A DNA stretch of 64,000 nucleotides. Source: Bermanella sp040371755 (GTDB lineage: Bacteria; Pseudomonadota; Gammaproteobacteria; Pseudomonadales; Oceanobacteraceae). Below, piece after piece: positions 1-7,388 of the stretch (positions are counted from its first letter, which is position 1; every line of letters starts with the position of its first letter). The notes beneath the pieces are model-generated. The model saw only the letters and a program-made list of their open reading frames with translations, ran no database searches and was not told the origin of the DNA. The stretch covers positions 1-64,000 of the forward strand of contig NZ_BAABWE010000011.1 in the NCBI RefSeq assembly GCF_040371755.1, written 5' to 3'. A program made the position numbers and the translations under genes.

Positions 1-1344
1 ATTCCAAGCATCGGGTAAACCATCTAAATCCGCATCAAGATATGCAGCAAATTGATTAGGGAACCCATCTAATATTAAGCCGGAATCGGCGCGGCATTGT
101 GCATCACAGCCTAACGTCCAAGCATCTGGAGCGCCGTCTTGATCGCTGTCTTTGCTGGCAGCAAAATTTAAGGGGTAAACATCAATATCATCTGCCACCC
201 CATCGCCATCACTGTCCCGGTGAATGATGCCATTTAAGTTCAGCGCAGGCAGTTGCTGGTTAGAGCCAAAATCCCAATAAGGTTGGAATACACCATCAGT
301 GTCGGTAACGCCATAGGTATCCCAGTCTTTAAATACCGTAACAGGGCCGTTTAAGCCTTCGGCGGCACCATCTTCACTAACACAGTTGCTATTGGCATAA
401 TCAGTATTGGCCATCACCCCACAGCGTAAAGTAGCCAGCTCTAACCCAACATAGCTATTCGCTTCGCTGCTTCGATGACTGGTTAATTGCCCAGAAGCAT
501 CCGTGGCCCAGTAATTGTTTTGTAAGGTATTACTTGAGAATGAAAGCACATAACCTAGCAATCCACCCACATATGAAGAGCTTTCTACCCATGCCGTACT
601 TAGATTACCTTCTACTGTGTTGTATGAACCAATACCACCAATCAAACCACCCACATAGTAGCCTTTAGCCAGTACGCGACCACTGACTAAATTAGCGCGA
701 ATGACGTTACTACCATAGATAGAACCAACTAGCATGCCGGCATCGGCACCCCGTGAATATATACTTTCTACCAACCCCATCACCGTATTGGCTTCTAAGG
801 TATTATTAACTGAAGCATGCCCTGCCAACCCCCCAACATAATAAATGCCCGCTACATTTACGTCGATCAGCACCAACTGGCGAATGTTCGCTCCATCTAT
901 AGTGCCAAACAAACCAATAGGATCAGTATCAGACTGCCGATTTATATATAAATTACGAACCACATGGCCGTTGCCATTAAAACGTGCGTTAAAGGGTCTT
1001 TCATATCTATAACCAATAGGCGCCCAACCTGCGCCGTCATTCCAATAATCATCATTGCCATCAATGGCACCATCTTGATTAGTATCAAAATCTAGGTCAG
1101 CGGTAAGTTCAAAACCATCACAGCCTGTATTGGGACAACCTGTATTTTCCCCATAAAGTGCTCGCCCAGACAGGCTATAACGAATTGCATTAAGGTCGGC
1201 CAGATCATTGATTTCGATAAGGCCATCGTCATCTAAATCGTAATCACTACGACCGGATTCTGCCTGAGCAGTTGAAGCAACAAAAAGCGAGATAAGTGCG
1301 GCAACCACAAAGCCGTAGGTGCGACATTCCTTGACGTTTAACAT
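1..1344 (-). CDS. Secreted GLUG-motif / calcium-repeat protein (3' end outside window)
   Basis: The reading frame is open from an ATG at 1342-1344 down to base 1, so at least 448 residues are present and the C-terminus is missing. An AGGA lies 12 bases before the ATG. Residues 1-28 form a Sec signal peptide ending in ...STAQA. A D-rich segment (DYDLDDDGLIEI) follows, then several GLUG-like repeats with the pattern Y-V-G-G-L-x-G (about residues 130-270), then aspartate-rich thrombospondin-type-3-like repeats (DSDGDGVADD, DSDQDGAPD, DADLDGLPD) that in known families bind calcium. The architecture is that of a large exported adhesin or surface protein. The specific function is unknown, and the missing C-terminus might carry a sorting or export signal. 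Confidence 0.8.
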   Translation of the reverse strand, partial: MLNVKECRTYGFVVAALISLFVASTAQAESGRSDYDLDDDGLIEINDLADLNAIRYSLSGRALYGENTGCPNTGCDGFELTADLDFDTNQDGAIDGNDDYWNDGAGWAPIGYRYERPFNARFNGNGHVVRNLYINRQSDTDPIGLFGTIDGANIRQLVLIDVNVAGIYYVGGLAGHASVNNTLEANTVMGLVESIYSRGADAGMLVGSIYGSNVIRANLVSGRVLAKGYYVGGLIGGIGSYNTVEGNLSTAWVESSSYVGGLLGYVLSFSSNTLQNNYWATDASGQLTSHRSSEANSYVGLELATLRCGVMANTDYANSNCVSEDGAAEGLNGPVTVFKDWDTYGVTDTDGVFQPYWDFGSNQQLPALNLNGIIHRDSDGDGVADDIDVYPLNFAASKDSDQDGAPDAWTLGCDAQCRADSGLILDGFPNQFAAYLDADLDGLPDAWN

Positions 1345-1647
1345 GTGGAAATCTAGTCCTTTAATATTTGGGGGGTATGCTAGCAGCTTTTTCATGGTTT
1401 TTCATTTGCCCCAATCAAAATCATAAAAACGATATACAGTGCTTAATCGTACTATTTGAATAATTTTTTAATTGATTTAGCTTCTATCGTTACGACATAA
1501 TCTCCTAGCTTGTTTATTGCCTAAAAAACACGCAACAACTGAAATCAACTTTACTTGTGAGGCTTCCGTTTTTTTGAATACACTGCGGTTTATTTAAAAA
1601 CCCAACACGTTCTGCATGTCGTATACGCAAATAGGTTGTACTTTTAG
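1345..1647. other. Intergenic region upstream of the GLUG protein
   Basis: This AT-rich 300-base stretch should contain the leftward promoter of the GLUG-motif protein. I see no convincing terminator, riboswitch or small gene in it. A stop codon at 1645-1647 closes the frame of the rightward gene remnant that follows. Confidence 0.4.
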
Positions 1648-1863
1648 CTAAGCGACGGAGAGATAGCATCTCTGACTAATGCACAATTAAAAGATGCCGA
1701 TGTGACAGTGGACTTCGCAGGAGAAACCACACCCAATGACGTGGTGAGTATTATTGCCACCGAGCCTCTGACCACGGATGATGATTGGCAAATTTATGAA
1801 AAAGGGGAATGGAAATTATGGCAACTGGGCGAGGTCATCAAGCATGGGAAGGTGGATTTATAG
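1648..1863 (+). pseudogene. C-terminal remnant of a class II glutamine amidotransferase (YafJ/EgtC-like)
   Basis: A frame of about 70 codons runs from just after a stop at 1645 to TAG at 1861-1863, with no start codon or ribosome-binding site at its head. It encodes VVSIIATEPLTTDDDW followed by a G-E-W-x-L-W stretch. This resembles the conserved C-terminal end of class II glutamine amidotransferases, where an I/V-A-S/T-x-P-L-T motif precedes a 'GE-hydrophobic' strand. The catalytic N-terminal Cys domain is absent, so this is a decayed gene end. It overlaps the stop of the opposite Nudix gene by a few bases. The family call comes from memory of the motif and is tentative. Confidence 0.4.
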
Positions 1864-2391
1864 CAAGCCCTGCTCTTGAGCTTTCTTGAAGATAATGATG
1901 GATTTATCCCACAACAATAATACTAAACCCTTAGTTTTATAATCATCACCCTGCTGAATCTGCTGTAAAAAGTCCCCCGCTTCTACCCAAACCCAATTTG
2001 CCCGCTCTGAATAAACCTTGCCTTCACAATTCGGGGTTTCGCTTTTTTGATTTAAAATCACTTCATCTATAAACGGCACGTGCACCACAAAACTCACAAA
2101 TTTTTTATTGCGCACATAGCTCTTCGATATTTCAATGGGCTGGCTTAAAAAGTGACAAGCTGTTTCTTCATGAAATTCTCTAAGTGCACCTTGCTCTAAG
2201 GTTTCGTTTTCTTCTAAACCACCACCGAATGCCCCATAACCGCGATGGGCCGACAACCCTGTGTGGTCCGCCAATAAAATAAAACGTTGCCCGTCTTTCT
2301 CTGCATAGGCAATAGCACCTGCGGCAGTGATGGCATCATTTGAGCAACCCGTTAGTCCCACAAGCAACATCAGTAAAATCAATATACGCAT
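1858..2391 (-). CDS. Nudix hydrolase-domain lipoprotein
   Basis: This 177-residue protein starts with a lipoprotein signal peptide (MRILILLMLLVGLTGC; lipobox LTGC, Cys16). It then has a Nudix fold whose box is visible at about residues 57-80: G-G-G-L-E-E-N-E then R-E-F-H-E-E-T, fitting G-x5-E-x7-R-E-x2-E-E-x-G/A. The REFHEE glutamates would bind Mg2+, and Nudix enzymes cleave nucleoside-diphosphate-X substrates. A membrane-anchored, probably periplasmic Nudix protein is unusual because the usual substrates are cytoplasmic. The final box residue is Ala-Cys rather than Gly. The gene is monocistronic and convergent with the amidotransferase remnant. Confidence 0.8.
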   Translation of the reverse strand: MRILILLMLLVGLTGCSNDAITAAGAIAYAEKDGQRFILLADHTGLSAHRGYGAFGGGLEENETLEQGALREFHEETACHFLSQPIEISKSYVRNKKFVSFVVHVPFIDEVILNQKSETPNCEGKVYSERANWVWVEAGDFLQQIQQGDDYKTKGLVLLLWDKSIIIFKKAQEQGLL

Positions 2392-2532
2392 AACCTGTTA
2401 TCCTTAATCATTACCCATTGGTACTTTATCCACTAAATGTGACACGAATCAGAGCGGTTTTAAAGTCAAATAAACTCTCGCCCCCTTTTCGCGAACCCCG
2501 TATGATGAAACCACATTTTTAGGGTGCCCAAT

Positions 2533-3255
2533 ATGTCCTTTGTATTTGAAGAGATCGACTATCAAGTCACCCCTCGCGGTGCTATCAGCCTGCGTAAACG
2601 CTCGGAACCGCGCTTGAATCATAAAGTTCTATACGAAGTGAAAATGAACGACGAGTTTTTAATGTCCAGTTTATTTGTGGAGGCCGAGGTTGAACTATCT
2701 AAATTGGGTTTGGCAAAATTTGAAGGTCAAGAGATTGATGTGGTAGTGGGCGGGTTAGGCTTAGGCTACACCGCAAAAGCCGCTTTGGACTTTAAAAATG
2801 TGAAAAGCCTATGCGTGGTGGACGTAATGGAGCCAGTGATTCGTTGGCACGAGCAAGGCTTAGTACCTTTAGGTAGTGAACTAACCAACGACCCACGCTG
2901 TCGTTACGCCCTCGGGGATTTTTTTGAATTTGCCACCGCAGCCAACACCAATTTTGACGGCAGTAAAGGCAATGCCAAAGTCCATGCTGTACTACTGGAT
3001 ATCGACCATACACCCAGTTACTGGCTCAATCCAGAGAACAGCCGTTTTTACACCACCGAAAGCTTAAACGCCATGAAAGCGAAAATTCATTCAGGGGGCG
3101 TATTTGGGTTATGGTCGGATGAAGCGCCAGACGATACGTTTGTGGATGTGTTAAAAACCGTTTTTCCTAAAGTGGAAACACACATGGTGTATTTTGATAA
3201 CCCATACACAGGCGAGCAATCGTCTAACTCTGTTTATATTGCCCACGTAGATTAA
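2533..3255 (+). CDS. Spermidine-synthase-like Rossmann-fold protein
   Basis: The best start is the ATG at 2533 (240 residues), with AGGG at 2521-2524 as ribosome-binding site. An upstream in-frame GTG at 2524 overlaps that site and is less likely. The fold is that of the spermidine synthase/SAM-methyltransferase group. VVVGGLGLGYTA (about residues 71-82) is the glycine-rich nucleotide loop, CVVDVMEPVI the acidic strand-2 region, and LLDIDHTPSYWL matches the D-x-D/H-x-P motif of spermine/spermidine-synthase-like proteins. Several of these homologues are not true polyamine synthases, so the substrate is left open. It stands alone between divergent and convergent neighbours and ends at a strong terminator. 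Confidence 0.7.
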   Translation: MSFVFEEIDYQVTPRGAISLRKRSEPRLNHKVLYEVKMNDEFLMSSLFVEAEVELSKLGLAKFEGQEIDVVVGGLGLGYTAKAALDFKNVKSLCVVDVMEPVIRWHEQGLVPLGSELTNDPRCRYALGDFFEFATAANTNFDGSKGNAKVHAVLLDIDHTPSYWLNPENSRFYTTESLNAMKAKIHSGGVFGLWSDEAPDDTFVDVLKTVFPKVETHMVYFDNPYTGEQSSNSVYIAHVD

Positions 3256-3285
3256 AACCGAAGTATTTTTATACTCCGGTTTTTT
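3254..3285. terminator. Bidirectional rho-independent terminator
   Basis: An A-run, ACCG/AGTAT stem, TTTT loop, ATACT/CGGT and T-run form a hairpin between the convergent spermidine-synthase-like gene and dapB, so it can stop transcription from both sides. Confidence 0.8.
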
Positions 3286-3312
3286 AGGTGATAATATTTT
3301 TTAGCTTGAAAA

Positions 3313-4119
3313 TTAAAAACCCAAAACATCCTGCATATCATACACGCCATTAGGCTGCGCTTTTAACCAAGCCGCAGCACGTACTGCACCTTTTGCAAAA
3401 GTCATACGAGATTGTGCTTTATGGGTAATTTCAACACGCTCACCTTCGGTTGCAAACATGACCGTGTGATCTCCTACTACATCGCCACCACGAATGGTTT
3501 CAAAACCAATTTGCTTTTGTGGGCGCGCACCGGTTTGGCCTTCACGACCATATACCGCTACTTCGTTTAAATCCCAATCAAGGGTTTCAGCAATCACCTC
3601 ACCTAAGCGCAATGCGGTACCAGAAGGAGCATCTACTTTGTGACGGTGATGCATTTCAATAACTTCAATGTCACTGTCGTTGCCCATAACTTTGGCGGCC
3701 ATACGCAAAAGATTCAAACACAATGTGACACCTACAGAGTAGTTAGGAGCAAATACGATTTGCATTTCTTTGCCAGCGGCTTGCAATGTGGTTTTTTGCT
3801 CATCGGTCAGACCCGTTGTGCCAATTACGATGCCTTTGCCATTCGCTTGGCAAAATTCAATATTGTTCATGGTGGTTTCTGGAGCGGTGAAGTCCACAAG
3901 AACGTCGAAGTCGTTTACCGCTTCTTCAAGTGAGCCTACCAGTTTTACATCTAGCTTTTTCCCCAAGCCAGCCATCTCACCTGCATCAACCCCTTTCAGG
4001 CTGTCATCCGGTAATACGATTCCGGCGCCCAATTTTGCACCGTCGGCAAGATCAGTGGCTTCGATCAATATGCGGCCCATGCGGCCTGCCGCACCAATAA
4101 TGGCAATACGCGTAGTCAT
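3313..4119 (-). CDS. dapB: 4-hydroxy-tetrahydrodipicolinate reductase
   Basis: DapB (268 residues, normal length) reduces 4-hydroxy-tetrahydrodipicolinate with NAD(P)H in the diaminopimelate/lysine pathway, in the cytoplasm. Visible marks are the N-terminal dinucleotide loop IIGAAGRMG (about 7-15), the substrate/catalytic region IEVIEMHHRHKVDAPSGTAL with the H-H-x-x-K and S-G-T residues (about 151-170), and the conserved IRGGDVVGDHTV (about 210-221). In Pseudomonas-type genomes dapB usually follows dnaJ directly. Here an 11-kb accessory region separates them although both remain in the same orientation. Confidence 0.97.
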   Translation of the reverse strand: MTTRIAIIGAAGRMGRILIEATDLADGAKLGAGIVLPDDSLKGVDAGEMAGLGKKLDVKLVGSLEEAVNDFDVLVDFTAPETTMNNIEFCQANGKGIVIGTTGLTDEQKTTLQAAGKEMQIVFAPNYSVGVTLCLNLLRMAAKVMGNDSDIEVIEMHHRHKVDAPSGTALRLGEVIAETLDWDLNEVAVYGREGQTGARPQKQIGFETIRGGDVVGDHTVMFATEGERVEITHKAQSRMTFAKGAVRAAAWLKAQPNGVYDMQDVLGF

Positions 4120-4221
4120 GGTTAAACCTTAATTTACAATAGGATAATTGGTTGGGGATTGTACCTGAATTTTTAGGCATTGGCCTAGGTTACCCGATTT
4201 TCTAGAGGCCCTTAAACCAAA

Positions 4222-4254
4222 AAAAGCGCCTTGAGTTTCCACTAAGGCGCTTTT
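4222..4254 (-). terminator. Rho-independent terminator of the crotonase gene
   Basis: An AAAAGCGCCTT / AAGGCGCTTTT stem with an 11-base loop is followed on the minus strand by a T-run. It sits 15 bases after the crotonase stop. Confidence 0.85.
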
Positions 4255-4268
4255 CAGTAGAGTGCTAT

Positions 4269-4925
4269 TTACTTCAAAGAAGCACGCATCACTTCTAGGC
4301 TATCGCCACGCAGATCGAGCTTATTCTTTTTGTAGAAGGCTTTTGGCAATTCAGCAAGCTGCTTAGCAAGGGCTGTGGCACTTTCTAGTAGTTTATCAGC
4401 GGGTACTAGCTGATCTAAAAAGCCTGCATCAACTGCTTCAGCTGGAGTGTATTTTTTCGATTGCATAACGGCGATGGTTTGCTCGGTATTGACAATACGA
4501 TCTTTAATTAAGCTCATTAATACTGGGGTAAACGGCATGCCTATGGCTGTTTCTGGCAGGTTTACTACGTATTCTGAATCGACACCAATACGGTTATCCG
4601 ATGCCATTAATATAAACGCGCCCATGCCAATAGCATGGCCTTCACAAACGGTGATAACAGGTAAAGGCAGTGAGTACATACGTGTCATTAACACCATGCC
4701 TTTTTCTAACATTTGTACTGCCTGATCACCGCCTTTGGCTATTGCTTTTAGGTCGAAGCCCGCTGATAGCATGCCTTCACGGCCTTGAATCACAATGACT
4801 TTTGCTTCGGCTTCGGCCTTGTCGAATGCGGCATTCATACCGTCTATGAATTCATGATTCATAGCATTAGCTTTGCCATCGTCTATGTTGATGAATGCAA
4901 TATCGTCTTTTAGTTGGTAGTCCAT
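4269..4925 (-). CDS. Crotonase / enoyl-CoA hydratase family protein
   Basis: The start is set at the ATG whose complement is 4923-4925 (218 residues, MDYQLKDD...), preceded by AAAAGAG. A longer frame to 4997 has no ribosome-binding site and adds an untypical N-terminus. The crotonase fold is shown by the oxyanion-hole segment MLSAGFDLKAIA (about residues 51-62) and the second oxyanion region ITVCEGHAIGMGAFILMASD (about 92-111). These enzymes act on acyl-CoA thioesters in the cytoplasm. The usual catalytic glutamate pair is not clearly conserved, so whether it is a hydratase, isomerase or other crotonase is undecided. Confidence 0.85.
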   Translation of the reverse strand: MDYQLKDDIAFINIDDGKANAMNHEFIDGMNAAFDKAEAEAKVIVIQGREGMLSAGFDLKAIAKGGDQAVQMLEKGMVLMTRMYSLPLPVITVCEGHAIGMGAFILMASDNRIGVDSEYVVNLPETAIGMPFTPVLMSLIKDRIVNTEQTIAVMQSKKYTPAEAVDAGFLDQLVPADKLLESATALAKQLAELPKAFYKKNKLDLRGDSLEVMRASLK

Positions 4926-5162
4926 GTTTAGTCTCTTTTGAACACAAGCCGTGCTTAATATAATAAAGAGTGTAGCTTGGCTTTTGGTATGAATCATAAT
5001 TAGGGCTAAATCACGTGATGAACCTCAGGATTCCGCCGATTCGTGCGCCAAAGATTGTACATGATTTGCTAATTCTAGACAGTGTAAAATAGCGCAACAG
5101 TGTTGTTATATTCACCCAAATGGGCTGAAATTAGGGCCATAGAAGATAAACAAATAAAAAAA

Positions 5163-5181
5163 GCCAGAGCAAGGCTCTGGC
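5163..5181 (-). terminator. Terminator of major pilin copy A
   Basis: A GCCAGAGC-AAG-GCTCTGGC perfect 8-bp stem is followed on the minus strand by seven Ts. It lies about 118 bases past the pilin A stop. The same stem recurs after copies B and D, and in shortened form after copy C. Confidence 0.85.
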
Positions 5182-5205
5182 TAAAAGGTGAATCCCAATA
5201 CGTTT

Positions 5206-5278
5206 CGCTCTATTATTTTTATTTTTGAGCGTTTCTGTTACTAAATCATATTGTTATTTTTATAGGGTTTAGTAACAG
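5206..5278 (-). other. 3'-UTR hairpins with A/T-only loops after pilin A
   Basis: Two further hairpins lie between the pilin A stop and its terminator. One has stem CGCTC/GAGCG (5206-5210, 5227-5231) with a TATTATTTTTATTTTT loop. The other has a perfect 11-bp stem CTGTTACTAAA/TTTAGTAACAG (5235-5245, 5268-5278) and a loop again containing TTATTTTTAT. In the pilin mRNA these loops read as A-rich AAAAATAAnA. Related loop sequences in different stems follow the other pilin copies. Confidence 0.55.
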
Positions 5279-5298
5279 TATTTATATCTCGTTTAAAA

Positions 5299-5754
5299 TT
5301 ACTGATAGTTAGCTGTAAAAGTGTAACTAATGGTTTTAACACCAGCTGTTGCACTTGAAAGCACTAGGTTACCAATCATATCCACTGTGGCGGTTCCGCC
5401 TGTTAGGGTTGCCGTCGCTGCGCCATCAATGACTGGGTTAAACGTTACGCCATCTACCGCAGCACCCGCAGCCACTGATAAGTCTAATACTTGGCCATCT
5501 GTACCGGTAATAGTGAACAAACCCGGTGTTTGTGTGCCTGAACACGACTGACCTGCTGAGCCTGTTAATGCACCGCCTGATGCCATAGTACATGTACCAT
5601 CTTCAATACCGATTGTTCCAAAATCAATTTGTGTGGTTTCTGCTAATGATAGTGCCGCTAAAACATTAACGTTTGCAGTGGCGGCTAAATCGTCAGCCAT
5701 TGCAGCAGTTGATAGTAAAGAGGCCGTTGCGAAAGTAAGAAGTAGCTTTTTCAT
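5299..5754 (-). CDS. DUF4402 major pilin-like subunit, copy A
   Basis: The start is the ATG (complement of 5752-5754) with AAAGG eight bases upstream; an in-frame GTG three codons earlier lies inside that ribosome-binding site. The product is 151 residues, with signal peptide MKKLLLTFATASLLSTAAMA and predicted cleavage before DD. The mature domain has the DUF4402 layout: a V-L-A-A-L-S-L strand, IDFGTIG, a Cys in GTCTM, SGG-x-L-x-GS, a second Cys in GQSCSGTQTPG (probable disulfide), and a C-terminal Y-T-F-x-A-N-Y-Q strand. With a usher and a PapD-like chaperone in the same island, it is inferred to be a fibre subunit using donor-strand exchange. Its mature sequence is identical in copies B, C and D. 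It is monocistronic, with a sigma-54 promoter 65 bases upstream. Confidence 0.85.
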   Translation of the reverse strand: MKKLLLTFATASLLSTAAMADDLAATANVNVLAALSLAETTQIDFGTIGIEDGTCTMASGGALTGSAGQSCSGTQTPGLFTITGTDGQVLDLSVAAGAAVDGVTFNPVIDGAATATLTGGTATVDMIGNLVLSSATAGVKTISYTFTANYQ

Positions 5755-5818
5755 GTTAGTCACCTTTTAAGTAATTTTTTAATTGTTGTTTTAAGTTTTT
5801 TTAATCGTACTTAGGTAT

Positions 5819-5834
5819 TGCAGGTGGTGTGCCA
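5819..5834 (-). promoter_or_regulatory. Sigma-54 (-24/-12) promoter of pilin A
   Basis: On the minus strand this reads TGGCACACCACCTGCA, fitting TGGCAC-N5-(T)TGCA with GG and GC exactly 10 bases apart. It leaves a leader of about 55 bases before the ATG. Confidence 0.85.
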
Positions 5835-6448
5835 TTTTTTGTTTTATTATTTTAATAAATGCCTAAATTTTATAAATTATTTTGCATGTAACTTAATGTA
5901 GTTTTATGTTTCTGAATTCAAGTATTTTTCTATTTAGGTTTATTTAATATTGTCTTTTAAAATAAGTGGTTAGTGTCGCTAATCGCATTTTTTAAATAAG
6001 TGTCAATATCAATTTATTCATAAACAGCTATATTTGTTACAAAAGTATTTCGGACATTTTTTATTCAATACAACACGTAAGGCTTAAAGCGACTAATTCA
6101 TGTGTGTATTTTGGAAATTTTCAATTGCGTTTTGAAAATTGCAACGCGTTTTGCAATCAATCTAGCTATTAGCCGATACTCTTCCTCGGTACATAATTAA
6201 ATATCCACACATAGGTTTTTTATCCTAGGTGCTACTTTCGTTATAGGAAGTAAAAAAGCTCTCTGTTATGGCCTCGTAATATCGCATAGCATCAAATATG
6301 GGGGTACTAGTAACTGACTCAGACTAGACGCGGATAATTCCGTATTTCCAAGCATATAAAAAACACAGAGTAATGTACTCGTATTGGATAAAGAATAAAT
6401 AACAAGAGAGTTAAGTTTGAAAAAACAGACTGGGTAAAAGCAAAAAAG
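5835..6448. other. Pilin A-B spacer (non-coding)
   Basis: This roughly 610-base AT-rich spacer holds the upstream activating element at 6132-6156 and little else I can name. It is retained almost unchanged in the right-hand repeat (about 14037-14654). An open frame at 6266-6457 has no ribosome-binding site and an unlikely composition, so I do not call a gene. Confidence 0.5.
6132..6156. promoter_or_regulatory. TTGCAA-type upstream activating sequence for pilin A
   Basis: TTGCAA occurs at 6139-6144 and again at 6151-6156 (6-base gap), and TTGAAAA abuts the first one on its left. The element lies 305 bp upstream of the pilin A -24 element. It is the presumed binding site of the island's sigma-54 activator, inferred from recurrence at each pilin promoter. 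Confidence 0.6.
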
Positions 6449-6467
6449 CCAGAGCAAAGCTCTGGCA
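6449..6467 (-). terminator. Terminator of major pilin copy B
   Basis: A GCCAGAGC-AAA-GCTCTGGC stem is followed on the minus strand by a T-run. It is about 80 bases beyond the pilin B stop. Confidence 0.85.
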
Positions 6468-6469
6468 TC

Positions 6470-6528
6470 TTGGTTTATTATTTTTATTATCCAAGTTTAT
6501 GCGGCCTATTATTTTTATTTTGCGGCCT
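6470..6528 (-). other. 3'-UTR hairpins/repeats after pilin B
   Basis: CTTGG (6470-6474) pairs with CCAAG (6492-6496) around a TTTATTATTTTTATTAT loop. GCGGCC occurs twice (6502-6507 and 6523-6528) around TATTATTTTTATTTT, allowing a GGCC/GGCC stem. The same AT-only loop sequence recurs in both. An equivalent block follows pilin D at about 14676-14735. Confidence 0.5.
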
Positions 6529-6548
6529 AAATTTTATAGTGTGATCAA

Positions 6549-7004
6549 TTACTGGTAATTAGCAGTAAATGTATAGCTAATGGTTTTAACACCGGCTGTT
6601 GCACTTGAAAGTACAAGATTACCAATCATATCCACTGTGGCGGTTCCCCCAGTTAGAGTTGCCGTCGCTGCTCCATCAATGACTGGGTTAAACGTTACGC
6701 CATCTACCGCAGCGCCCGCAGCCACTGATAAATCCAATACTTGGCCATCTGTACCGGTAATAGTGAACAAACCCGGTGTTTGAGTACCTGAACACGACTG
6801 ACCTGCTGAGCCTGTTAATGCACCGCCTGATGCCATGGTACATGTACCATCTTCAATACCGATTGTACCAAAATCAATTTGTGTGGTTTCTGCTAAAGAT
6901 AGTGCAGCTAAAACATTAACGTTTGCAGTAGCGGCTAAATCGTCAGCCATTGCAGCAGTTGATAGTAAAGAAGTGGCTGTAAGAGTAAGAAGTAGCTTTT
7001 TCAT
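6549..7004 (-). CDS. DUF4402 major pilin-like subunit, copy B
   Basis: The start ATG is the complement of 7002-7004, with the same AAAGG ribosome-binding site as the other copies (151 residues). The mature protein is identical to copies A, C and D. Only the signal peptide differs (LTLTATSLLSTAAMA instead of LTFATASLLSTAAMA). Many third-codon positions differ from copies A and C, for example around the IGNLVLSS codons, so protein identity is maintained over silent divergence. Cys in GTCTM and GQSC are retained. Role inferred as the major fibre subunit; it is expressed from its own sigma-54 promoter at 7069-7084 and ended by the hairpin at 6449-6467. Confidence 0.85.
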   Translation of the reverse strand: MKKLLLTLTATSLLSTAAMADDLAATANVNVLAALSLAETTQIDFGTIGIEDGTCTMASGGALTGSAGQSCSGTQTPGLFTITGTDGQVLDLSVAAGAAVDGVTFNPVIDGAATATLTGGTATVDMIGNLVLSSATAGVKTISYTFTANYQ

Positions 7005-7068
7005 GTTAGTCACCTTTTAAGTAATTTTTTAATTGTTGTTTTAAGTTTTTTTGAATGTACTTGGGTAT

Positions 7069-7084
7069 TGCAGCGGCTGTGCCA
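7069..7084 (-). promoter_or_regulatory. Sigma-54 (-24/-12) promoter of pilin B
   Basis: The minus strand reads TGGCACAGCCGCTGCA: TGGCAC-N5-CTGCA with the invariant GG/GC spacing. The 1.8-kb repeat ends at this element. Confidence 0.85.
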
Positions 7085-7350
7085 ATTTTTATAAAAAACG
7101 AAATAAATATGACTTCAGGATTATTTTTATTAAGTGTAACTAACTGTAATTACGAGTAAATTAATGTGACATAAATAATTCGCAATAACTTCTTATATTT
7201 CAGTCAATTGCGAATTAAGTTTATGAGGATATAGCTAAAAATAGGAAAAAATTAAAAAATAATACAGCAATGTAATCTTAATTAATTTTAGGAAAATTAG
7301 TGTAATTTAAAATATTCTAGCATTTATGAAGATAAAGCTTATTTTTGTTA

Positions 7351-7363
7351 TTGCAAATTGCAA
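7351..7363. promoter_or_regulatory. TTGCAA-A-TTGCAA upstream activating sequence for pilin B
   Basis: Two TTGCAA hexamers separated by one base lie 267 bp upstream of the pilin B -24 element, just before the usher stop. The surrounding DNA is outside the duplicated segment and unrelated to the DNA upstream of pilin D. The element itself and its distance are nevertheless conserved there. Confidence 0.65.
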
Positions 7364-7388
7364 TTTACGAGGCAAATTCTCTGTAAAA

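Larger units (their letters stand above)
5290..7085. repeat. 1.8-kb direct repeat, left copy (pilins A and B)
   Basis: This segment is nearly identical, in the same orientation, to 13493-15292. Each copy holds two major pilin genes, their sigma-54 promoters, the first UAS, the intergenic spacer and the hairpins. Homology starts just before the first pilin stop (GTTTAAA...) and ends directly after the -24 element of the second pilin promoter (TGTGCCA). The offset is about 8.2 kb. Scattered substitutions in spacer and synonymous sites show the copies are not an assembly artefact of one sequence. Confidence 0.9.

Noticed and set aside
1345..1420. Cyclic-di-GMP riboswitch before the GLUG protein
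   Set aside because: The characteristic tetraloop/receptor and CACGCA/GGCAAACC blocks are absent.
6266..6457. 63-codon leftward frame in the pilin A-B spacer, also present at 14473-14664
   Set aside because: It has no ribosome-binding site, is rich in Cys/Phe/Leu by chance and changes residues between the two copies; it is conserved only because the repeat is recent.
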